A stretch of DNA of 27,874 nucleotides. It comes from DAINRZ01 sp964634885. Its GTDB lineage: Bacteria; Bacteroidota; Ignavibacteria; Kapaibacteriales; UBA2268. Made by a program: the position numbers and the translations under genes. The DNA is taken from contig CAZWLN010000060.1 of NCBI GenBank assembly GCA_964634885.1, positions 1 to 27,874 on the forward strand, read 5' to 3'. Shown here piece by piece: positions 8,622-16,134 of the stretch (the first letter of the stretch is position 1; each line of letters starts with the position of its first letter). The notes beneath the pieces were generated by a model, which saw only the letters and a program-made list of their open reading frames with translations, did not search any database and had not been told where the DNA came from.

Positions 8622-8855
8622 TTATATATCTACGGAATATTTTCGAAGAATTTCTTTAGCTTTGAGGTAGCTGGACATGTCGATGACGTCATCGGTTTCA
8701 ATCATCAGGTCGAAAGCGTCTTCGATGGAAGCAATCAGCTTCATGTGAGCCACGGAATCCCATGCATACGTACCGTATTCAAGAGTGTCGTTGACTTTGG
8801 CGCCGTCGATGCCGATTACACTAACAAAACATTCTTTTAACTTATCTTCATTCAT
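8622..8855 (-). CDS. acyl carrier protein (first gene of the acyl cassette)
   Basis: This small acidic protein of about 77 residues is a phosphopantetheine carrier. The attachment serine is in YAWDSVAHMKLIASIE, matching the DSxxxM/L...E pattern of ACPs, followed by the helix III region IDMSSYLKAKEILRKY. It would hold the acyl group made by the AMP ligase downstream and present it to an acyltransferase or reductase. The DSV site in place of DSL and the unusual preceding Trp indicate a dedicated carrier, not the fatty-acid-synthesis AcpP. I chose the ATG at 8855, with GGAG 12 bases upstream. A TTG at 8873 would add six residues but lacks support. It is the first gene of the minus-strand operon, so the promoter should lie in the AT-rich gap before 9066. 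Confidence 0.88.
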   Translation of the reverse strand: MNEDKLKECFVSVIGIDGAKVNDTLEYGTYAWDSVAHMKLIASIEDAFDLMIETDDVIDMSSYLKAKEILRKYSVDI

Positions 8856-9065
8856 AATTTTTTTGTACTCCAATAAACATAATTTTTAAATAACGATAAA
8901 GCCATCGTAAAATTTCAAAGAAGCGAAAATATTAAGAATATTAGAAAGGGAAATATATTTTTCTTAAATTTGATTGTTTTTGTAACATTTTTCGTATTAT
9001 TGTGTCTATTGCTTTATAAATTCGATTTTTTTTGAAAACAAAGTTTAACGTTGAAGGCAAAAAAA
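8856..9065. promoter_or_regulatory. AT-rich divergent intergenic region, probable promoters for both flanking genes
   Basis: This 210-base gap separates the divergent ACP operon and SBBP-repeat gene, so it must hold both promoters. It is strongly AT-rich with T and A runs. A TAAATTTG at 8965-8972 fits the Bacteroidota -7 pattern TAnnTTTG on the plus strand, but I see no good -33 TTTG partner at the right distance. The placement is therefore tentative. No hairpin terminator was seen. Confidence 0.35.
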
Positions 9066-12000
9066 ATGAAAAAGTACTTATTTCTATTATTAGTATTCTT
9101 TCAATATTTTATTAATGTTTTACCTGCTATGGCTATTGGTTGTTTTTTCATTGAGAACAAGGGACAAATCGTTGATAACAATGGCAAAGCAAGAAACGAT
9201 ATTATCTGCTACATTAATCTGAAAGGATTTGATGCTTATATAACTGGTACAGGCCTGTCTTTTGTATGGGAGGAAACAGCTCCGACAATCGATAGTACAG
9301 TCTCGATCTACAGAAACGATGTCGTTTTCAGTTCTTCAAATATGAGTGATTATCAATTGGATGATAGAAACAATGCACTTTTGAACTTATATATTTCTAA
9401 TAAAAATGAGGGAATAACTGATATTCATACCTTTCATTTAATAAGATTCAGAGACATATATCCTGACATTGATTTAGTGATAAAAACTGAAAATAACAAA
9501 CTGGAACTCATTTATATACTTAAAGATGGAGCCTCACCCGAAAAAATAAATATTACCAATTCTGAAATGAATACGAGCAATTTCCATCCTGAATTATATT
9601 TCTCAATAAAATATATTAATAGCAATGATTATATCGATGAGGTAGAAAATAGTAATAAACATAATGAAAACCATCTGCAGGAGTATAAAAATATCCAGTG
9701 GTCAACATATTATGGCGGTAATGGCGATGATTTCATTTTAAGAATATTAACTGACGATTCAAATAATATATATGTCGGCGGTGAAACAAGAAGTACAAAT
9801 TTTCCGACAACACCTGGAGTTTATCAGACTACAAACAGAGGTGATCTGGATGCTTTTATTTCCAAATTCTCATTAGAAGGTAAATTGATCTGGTCAACTT
9901 TATTTGGTGGTTCAGGATTCGATACTCTTAATGATTTAGAATTGACAAAGGATTCAACGATTTGGTATTGTGGCGAAACACGGAGCGGTGATTATCCGGT
10001 AACCTCTAATGCTTTTCAGGCAACATATCATAGTGGGACAGCAGACGGAGCTTTTGGAAAATTTACTAATGACGGCAAAAGATTGTATATTAGTTATTAT
10101 GGTGGAAGCGATTATGAGAGTTTAAATGAACTTGCAGTAAATAGTAAAGGAGATGTGTTCATTACCGGGCCAACTGCCAGTAACAATTTCCCTGTGTCAT
10201 CCAATGCTATCAGGCAATCATCGACAGGAGGTTATGAAGGTTTCATCATAGGGTTCGATAAATATTACAACAGACTTTATGCTTCTTACTGGGGAGGAAG
10301 TATAGATGATTTTGGAGAGGGGATTACAGTTGATAACAATGATAATATTGTGATTTTAGGTTACACAAACAGCAAAGACTATTTCACAAAGAATCCCTAT
10401 CAACCAACCCTTAAAGGAGGTATGGACGGTTATATAGCAAAATTCGATTCTTCATTTCATTTGATTTGGTCAAGCTATTTAGGTGGAAGTGGAAATGATT
10501 ATTCAAACAAGGTCATTAACGATGATAATAACAACTTGTTTTTAAGAGGCTGCACCACCAGTAAGGACCTTCCAACAACAAATAATGCCATTCAAAAGGG
10601 TATTGGCGGGAAAACCGACAATTTTCTTATGAAATATAACGAAAACGGTACTTTACTAATGGCTACATATTTTGGTGGTAGCGGTGAAGAAGGATGGGAC
10701 CATGTGAATGCCCAATTCGGTGGAATTGATCTCGATGCGAATGGAAATGTTGTAATATCGGCTATTACTAAGAGTACGGATTTAAAAATTTCATCAGATG
10801 CAATGCAGCCAAATTTAGGAGGAAATAATCCATCAGAGAGCGATGCTTACATACTGATAGTGGATAATAGTGGCAATATGCTTTATTCTTCATATCTGGG
10901 AGGTAGTAAAAGTGAAAAGGGATATGACATTAATTTCGATAATAAAGACAATCTTTTACATGTAGGCTATACTTATAGTAATGATTTCCCGATTGTTGGT
11001 GATGCCTATCAGAAAGTCATGAATAGCATGCTGGATGGATATATATTAAAATTCGGATATAATAATCAGCCTAAAGACACTTGCGACGAGACTGCTTTTG
11101 AATTTCTTAATTTTACTAACGATGAAAATATTAGATATGACGGAAAAGCCTACCTGGAGCAGAGCTACATCCGGCTGACAAGGTCGTCGCTTAACAGGGT
11201 GGGAGCGGCATGGTACAAATACCAGATGCCGCTTAGGAACGGTTTTACAACAACTTTCTCTTTCCGAATGACTGAAGGAGTAAAAGGTACCTCGGCAGAC
11301 AGTTCCTGTGCCGGCGCCGACGGGATTGCTTTTGTCATCCAGAATAATGTTCCTTTGGCTCATGGAATAATCGGAGGGCGAATCGGCTATGACCCGATAC
11401 CGAACAGCCTGGCCGTGGAATATGACCTGTTTTCCAATGATGAGAATCAAATTGAGATATTAGGCGACCCGAACGGGAACCATGTGGCTGTGATGTCGCT
11501 GGGTAAACAGCCCAATTCATCGAATCATGGTTCGGGAGCTCAACTGGCTCTTGCAAAAGATGTCATCGAAATGAAGTCCGACGCAACGGTGTATTACTCA
11601 AAGATAGATTATAATATCAAAGAAGGGGCTTTCAGGGTATGGTTGAGCGAAGATAAGGATAACTACGGCAATCCGATAATTGAAATCAATAATTTTAACC
11701 TGACACAATTGCTTGGCCTCGACCGGGACGAGTGGGCTTTCGTAGGCTTTACATCCGCTACCGGCAATTCATACCAGAACCACGACATCAAGGCCTGGGA
11801 TTTCTGTCCCAAGCAGACAGAGTCGCAGCAGACAGGAGTTGAAGATGAAAACAATGCGAATGACATGGGCATCCGAATCTATCCCAATCCTGTGGAAGAT
11901 TTCCTGAATATCTCCGGTGAAGATATTACCAGTGTTACCATATATAATATTCTCGGGGAAACCGTCAAATGCTGCTCTGTGCCGTGCAATGGCGCCATCG

Positions 12001-12089
12001 ACGTCTCAGATCTGCCCAAAGGATGCTATCTGGTTAATGTGCAATACGCAATGGGACACCGCTACCGGATGAATATCATAAAAAAATAG
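9066..12089 (+). CDS. exported SBBP-repeat protein with L-type lectin domain and T9SS tail
   Basis: This 1007-residue protein begins with a signal peptide (MKKYLFLLLVFF, to about residue 25). An N-terminal domain opening FIENKGQIVD is typical of proteins carrying SBBP beta-propeller repeats. About eight repeats follow between roughly 215 and 665, each with a YYGG/YLGGSGxD-like motif and a conserved DAFISKF/DGYIAKF-like end. Residues about 671-910 form an L-type (legume-like) lectin domain: GADGIAFVIQN, NSLAVEYDLFSN and EWAFVGFTSATG. The C-terminus from about 935 (IRIYPNPVEDFLNI to MNIIKK) is a type A T9SS sorting domain, so the protein is probably secreted or cell-surface attached and may bind glycans. 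The start is the ATG at 9066, with GAAGG about 8 bases upstream; a TTG at 9051 is in frame but less likely. Coding sequence up to about 11140 is much more AT-rich than the rest. Confidence 0.88.
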   Translation: MKKYLFLLLVFFQYFINVLPAMAIGCFFIENKGQIVDNNGKARNDIICYINLKGFDAYITGTGLSFVWEETAPTIDSTVSIYRNDVVFSSSNMSDYQLDDRNNALLNLYISNKNEGITDIHTFHLIRFRDIYPDIDLVIKTENNKLELIYILKDGASPEKINITNSEMNTSNFHPELYFSIKYINSNDYIDEVENSNKHNENHLQEYKNIQWSTYYGGNGDDFILRILTDDSNNIYVGGETRSTNFPTTPGVYQTTNRGDLDAFISKFSLEGKLIWSTLFGGSGFDTLNDLELTKDSTIWYCGETRSGDYPVTSNAFQATYHSGTADGAFGKFTNDGKRLYISYYGGSDYESLNELAVNSKGDVFITGPTASNNFPVSSNAIRQSSTGGYEGFIIGFDKYYNRLYASYWGGSIDDFGEGITVDNNDNIVILGYTNSKDYFTKNPYQPTLKGGMDGYIAKFDSSFHLIWSSYLGGSGNDYSNKVINDDNNNLFLRGCTTSKDLPTTNNAIQKGIGGKTDNFLMKYNENGTLLMATYFGGSGEEGWDHVNAQFGGIDLDANGNVVISAITKSTDLKISSDAMQPNLGGNNPSESDAYILIVDNSGNMLYSSYLGGSKSEKGYDINFDNKDNLLHVGYTYSNDFPIVGDAYQKVMNSMLDGYILKFGYNNQPKDTCDETAFEFLNFTNDENIRYDGKAYLEQSYIRLTRSSLNRVGAAWYKYQMPLRNGFTTTFSFRMTEGVKGTSADSSCAGADGIAFVIQNNVPLAHGIIGGRIGYDPIPNSLAVEYDLFSNDENQIEILGDPNGNHVAVMSLGKQPNSSNHGSGAQLALAKDVIEMKSDATVYYSKIDYNIKEGAFRVWLSEDKDNYGNPIIEINNFNLTQLLGLDRDEWAFVGFTSATGNSYQNHDIKAWDFCPKQTESQQTGVEDENNANDMGIRIYPNPVEDFLNISGEDITSVTIYNILGETVKCCSVPCNGAIDVSDLPKGCYLVNVQYAMGHRYRMNIIKK

Positions 12090-12113
12090 GAATTCCGAAT
12101 AGTTTGAACATGA

Positions 12114-12147
12114 AAAAGCCGTACCGGCATTATCCGATACGGCTTTT
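12114..12147. terminator. bidirectional intrinsic terminator
   Basis: A 14-base stem (12114-12127 with 12134-12147, one C-A mismatch) encloses a six-base loop, CATTAT. The stem begins AAAAGCC and ends GGCTTTT, so each strand has a T-rich tail. It lies between the convergent SBBP-repeat gene and the catalytically degenerate TldD-family gene and can end both transcripts. Confidence 0.85.
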
Positions 12148-12166
12148 GTATGTATAATAATAAATG

Positions 12167-14038
12167 CTATTTTTGTCCGACAGGACTGCTAACGGCAGGA
12201 AGTTTCATCGTCATCATGCTTTTATCCTTTTGTACTTCCAGTTCATCGACAATGATGCCGTTGGGAGCAATAAAGGAGGCAGGGTTGCCGGTCAGACCGC
12301 CGGCCAGGCCTCCGATGGAGATGGATAACAGGCCGCCGAAACCGCGTGCGTTAGGTGTCAGCAGTGTGTTGTAAACTGATTTCTCGGAAGAAACTGCTCC
12401 TACCTTTTTCAGGGAAGCGAGAGAAATACCCGTGACGGACGCTGACCTGACAAGAGTCTCTGAGCCGTCTTTTACGCTGACTTTGTAAATGTAAATCGGT
12501 TTCGTCAGAGAGCCCTTTTCTTTGTTGCCGCCAGAGAAAAGCGATGCGACGGCAGAAGGGTCGAATTTCTCGCTTAAGCCGGAGTTTGTCGATTTCAGTT
12601 TCCTTACTATGATAGCATATTCCAAGCCTTCTTCCCTGGCTTTCTCAATCAGAAGCTTCTTCAGTTCGTTCTTCTTTACTGTACCGTCATAGTTGATTTC
12701 GATGACGCCGGGGCCGTTGTCTGCTTCGATTTTGGTACTTGCCAGGATGAACCTGGAGGAACCGTTCGACTGGCCGATCTTTGAAGTGGGTACCCGGTCT
12801 GACAGCAGGGTTTTCAAAACACCTTTGTCAATCAGGACAAGTTCGTTCGGCGGCACAACGCCTTCGGCGTCCACTTCGTAGCTTCCGATGAGGTTTACAG
12901 AGCCGTATTTCTTCATTTTGGGTTTGGACATTACACTGAACTTGTCGGAAACAACTTTTTTATCAATCTTATTTTCCAATGATTCGCCGCCCATCATCGA
13001 CATGATTCCGGCCATCTTCGGGTCGCTGAATACGGGTTTACGGCTGGAACAAAGGTTGCTTTTACCTGAAAACAGTTCTTGCGAGAACATCTCCATGGCA
13101 GCCTGGTCTTCGAAAAGCACCGGCCCGGCGTATGAGTCGTCGAACACGGGGGCTTTACGGAGCTTCACAAGGTTTTCTGCCATAGTCCTGATCTCACTCT
13201 GCAGTTTGTCGTTTGCAGGCAATTCATCCGGGGAAGCGGCATAGTACAAAAGGTGGTCGTGCAGTCCCTCGCCGTCTTCAGCCTGTGTGACGGCGTTGAT
13301 CCTGATGGATGCCAGTGTAACAGGTGTTTTGACTACCGTACCTTCGGTATTGGTATAATAAACATTGGAACTGATGACGACGACAGAGACACCGGAAGAG
13401 AATATATCCGGATAGCTGCTGAATATGGCAGAAAGCTGCCTTGCTACATTCTCCCATTTTTCTTTGTCCAGGGTGGCCTTCCTGTCGGGCAGGACCAACT
13501 GGACGGGTTTTGAAGCGGTGTAATCTGCAAGTACGCTGTCTTCGACCGTCTGTTTCAATTGTTTCAGAGCAGACAGTTTTGCCTCGAGGACTTCGGCAGC
13601 ATTTTTATATTGCTGGTCGGTAGTCATCCAAAAGGCACGGCGGATACCCATATAGTCCTTGTCGATGGGTACCGATGATGAGGAACCGTAATAGGAACCG
13701 CCAAAAATACTGCCAAGGTCGATGAAATTGGTGTTATCCCTGAAATAGCTGCCGACTCTGACATCGACATTATGATTCATATCAGGGTTAAGTTCAGATG
13801 TGATGATTGCGCCGAGTGCGGCGTCCACTTCCAGGATCATTGCGTCTGAGAGAGTGTAGCTGATGAAGTAAGGTTTCTGAAGGTCCCCGAGGGCTAAGTT
13901 CTTGATGCTTCTTGCGATTTCGTCTTTCATTGCGCGGACGATGTCGGTTTCTTCCTTGCTCTGGCCGTTCAATAATGTAGTGAATGCCATGAAAGATGCC
14001 AATATAAAGATGAATTGTATTCTATTGTTTTTACTCAT
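12167..14038 (-). CDS. exported TldD/PmbA-family protein, metal site lost (pseudo-enzyme)
   Basis: This 623-residue protein is a paralogue of the neighbouring TldD-like protein: both share KPYFISYTLSD/PPYFMSYRINE-like openings, the SxDELP-like segment and GPVLFEDQAA aligned to GPALLSGEAA. Aligning without gaps from that GP, the partner's HEIFGH falls on SQELFS (319-324), so both His and the Glu are replaced. The C-terminal Cys ligand motif (GTCG in the partner) has no counterpart. It is therefore predicted to be inactive, resembling PmbA/TldE, which lacks the active site and pairs with TldD in E. coli. A signal peptide (IQFIFILASFMAFTTLLNGQ) implies export, unlike cytosolic E. coli TldD. I chose the ATG at 14038, with GGAT upstream and directly ahead of the signal peptide; an ATG at 14065 would add nine residues without a ribosome-binding site. 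Confidence 0.82.
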   Translation of the reverse strand: MSKNNRIQFIFILASFMAFTTLLNGQSKEETDIVRAMKDEIARSIKNLALGDLQKPYFISYTLSDAMILEVDAALGAIITSELNPDMNHNVDVRVGSYFRDNTNFIDLGSIFGGSYYGSSSSVPIDKDYMGIRRAFWMTTDQQYKNAAEVLEAKLSALKQLKQTVEDSVLADYTASKPVQLVLPDRKATLDKEKWENVARQLSAIFSSYPDIFSSGVSVVVISSNVYYTNTEGTVVKTPVTLASIRINAVTQAEDGEGLHDHLLYYAASPDELPANDKLQSEIRTMAENLVKLRKAPVFDDSYAGPVLFEDQAAMEMFSQELFSGKSNLCSSRKPVFSDPKMAGIMSMMGGESLENKIDKKVVSDKFSVMSKPKMKKYGSVNLIGSYEVDAEGVVPPNELVLIDKGVLKTLLSDRVPTSKIGQSNGSSRFILASTKIEADNGPGVIEINYDGTVKKNELKKLLIEKAREEGLEYAIIVRKLKSTNSGLSEKFDPSAVASLFSGGNKEKGSLTKPIYIYKVSVKDGSETLVRSASVTGISLASLKKVGAVSSEKSVYNTLLTPNARGFGGLLSISIGGLAGGLTGNPASFIAPNGIIVDELEVQKDKSMMTMKLPAVSSPVGQK

Positions 14039-14089
14039 TTTCACTATCCATAATTTTTGTAACATAAGGAAAATACTATAAAAAAACGA

Positions 14090-15808
14090 TCAGTTCTTGT
14101 CTGGAACGACGCCGGGCCTTGGAAGTATCGGCGGTCTTTCCTGCGATTTATCTTTCTTCTGCATTTCAATTTGTTTAACAAACAGGGTGGGAGAGACACC
14201 AGTAACGGGTACTCCGCCCGATTCGGCCCCACACGTGCCAGTGAAGACTTCAACATCGCCGCCGGCAGCTTCGATTTGCGAAAACATGGCCAACGGAGTG
14301 CCGACCAGGTCAACGCCGCGTACCAATTCGTCGGGCCTGCCGTCAACATAGATTCTGTAAACTTCCGTAGGTGTCACATTGAAAGCGTTAGGAATGAACC
14401 TGCCGGTCATCGTAAAACCTCCGACGACATTCTTGAACAGGTAGCCGTACTGCAATCCTTGTTTCCTTGCTTCATCGCGCAGCATCTGCTTCAACTCGTC
14501 GTCAGTGTACAACTTTCTCGTTTCCACAATCAGGTTCGACTGTCGGGTTACAGGCGCCATACCTGCCTGGGCCCTGCCGTGGCCGTTCGAACTGGCAAAA
14601 CCTTCGATTGGGCGGCGGGACATCAGGAATTCTTTCAGGACACCGTCTTTTACAACCGTAACCTTTTGTCCTTTGACTCCTTCGTCGTCGAACTGGTAGT
14701 ATCCGTTAAGGTCCTGGCCGTTGAAATTCTTCATTGTCGGGTCCATGACAACGCTGAGGTTCTCGTTGAGGATTTTCTCACCTACTTTTTTCTTGAAGGT
14801 CTGGGCGTCTGACTCGCTTTTCATTCTTTGCCCTTCAATCCTGTGGCCGAATATCTCATGGAAGAAAACGCCGGCAGCTTCGCCGGAAAGGAGGGCCGGA
14901 CCTGTGTATGGCTCGACGATAGGCGCATCTTTCATGGCCTTCAGGAGTTTTACCTGTTCCTGTGCGTCTTTGATGATCTTCTCGTCAGGTGGCAGCTTGT
15001 CGGGAGAGAATGCCATATAATCTTCATAGAGGGGCAAAACCATGCCGTCGGACGATTTGGACGAGCCGTTGATGAAAACGCGGGCCGATACGTAGTTCTC
15101 TGCAATTTTTACCCCTTCGGTCGATACGAAGTAGCGTCTTTCAATCACGAAAGTAATGCTGGACCTTCCGTCAAAGATATCGGGCTCGTTAAGGTAAACT
15201 TCCGAATATTTCCTGACTTTAGCTTCCCATTTTTTAATATCGAAATTATCAATTTCGGCCCACCGTAGTTCCTCGATGTAGGTCTGGGGTTTCTCGGCAG
15301 AGAAGTCGTCGGACTGGTCTTCTTCAGCCACTTTGCGTTCCAGGTTGGCTTTCACTTTGGCAAATTTATCGACTGCCTTGCGGTAGGACTCGTTGGTTGC
15401 TTTCCAGAGCGCTTGTTGAACGGCTGTCGGTTCATTGTCGAGGGGGATGGTTGCAGATGCGAAATACCTGTCAATGCCTTCCCAAGGGTCGTCGTTCCTG
15501 AGTTCGTGGGTGTTGTCCCTTTTGTTGTTTCCTACCCTGATCTCAGTGACGAGGTTCCTTTCCCTGGTCTTGTCAGAGGAGGTAATATTGCCGAAACTGG
15601 CTCCAATACGTATTTCGTATGTTTCGTTAATACGGTAGCTCATGAAGTAGGGGGGAGTTTCCTGCTTTTTCAATTCTGAAAATTCTCTTTTCAACTCTTT
15701 TTCCATGATGTCGAGCAGTTTGTCTTCGGCTTTGGCTTTGCTGCCAAAGGAAAAAAACGCTAAAACCATTGTCAGGATCGATACACTTCTAAGCATTTTA
15801 CATATCAT
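14090..15808 (-). CDS. exported TldD-family metallopeptidase, active-site intact
   Basis: This 572-residue protein belongs to the TldD/PmbA (U62) metallopeptidase family. The metal motif HEIFGH (317-322) lies in AAGVFFHEIFGHRIEGQ, matching HEAVGHGLEG of E. coli TldD. The third ligand is the Cys in GTCGAESGGVPVTG near residue 541, matching the TldD GMCG motif. TldD/TldE cleave unstructured peptides and mature microcin B17 in E. coli, where they are cytosolic. Here a signal peptide (MLRSVSILTMVLAFFSFGSKAKA) points to the periplasm or surface. The ATG at 15808 is well supported by GGAG 7 bases upstream. The degenerate paralogue follows after 51 bases on the same strand, so a co-expressed heteromer is the natural reading. 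Substrate is unknown. Confidence 0.9.
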   Translation of the reverse strand: MICKMLRSVSILTMVLAFFSFGSKAKAEDKLLDIMEKELKREFSELKKQETPPYFMSYRINETYEIRIGASFGNITSSDKTRERNLVTEIRVGNNKRDNTHELRNDDPWEGIDRYFASATIPLDNEPTAVQQALWKATNESYRKAVDKFAKVKANLERKVAEEDQSDDFSAEKPQTYIEELRWAEIDNFDIKKWEAKVRKYSEVYLNEPDIFDGRSSITFVIERRYFVSTEGVKIAENYVSARVFINGSSKSSDGMVLPLYEDYMAFSPDKLPPDEKIIKDAQEQVKLLKAMKDAPIVEPYTGPALLSGEAAGVFFHEIFGHRIEGQRMKSESDAQTFKKKVGEKILNENLSVVMDPTMKNFNGQDLNGYYQFDDEGVKGQKVTVVKDGVLKEFLMSRRPIEGFASSNGHGRAQAGMAPVTRQSNLIVETRKLYTDDELKQMLRDEARKQGLQYGYLFKNVVGGFTMTGRFIPNAFNVTPTEVYRIYVDGRPDELVRGVDLVGTPLAMFSQIEAAGGDVEVFTGTCGAESGGVPVTGVSPTLFVKQIEMQKKDKSQERPPILPRPGVVPDKN

Positions 15809-16134
15809 TCTGATTCTCCAATTGTTTTAAAAATTTGACAAAATAAAAACATATATAAGAACTACTAAGCCTGAAAAAAGTTGCACCACGACCAAAATTT
15901 TTTTTCCCGCATACAGAGGACTGTCCGGAATTATTAAAAAATGTCGCTGCTTCTAATTCTATGGTAAATAATGAAATTAATATGTGCAATGAATAAATAC
16001 TATTGTTTTATATTAACATTATTAATTAATTTTGATAGTAAATGAATGTTTTGTTGGACTATTAACCTTAGATATTGATAGTACCGTTGCTTGAACGATT
16101 ATGGTTAATATCCCGGTCATTAAAGGACGAAAGC
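15809..16134. other. divergent intergenic region, no gene seen
   Basis: This 326-base AT-rich gap lies between the divergent TldD-like and histidine kinase genes and must contain both promoters. I see ATATATAAG-type AT tracts and a TATTTTG at about 15837-15843 on the minus strand that loosely resembles a Bacteroidota -7 box. I could not pair it convincingly with a -33 element. I see no coding frame with a plausible start and product, no strong hairpin and no repeat. Confidence 0.5.
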
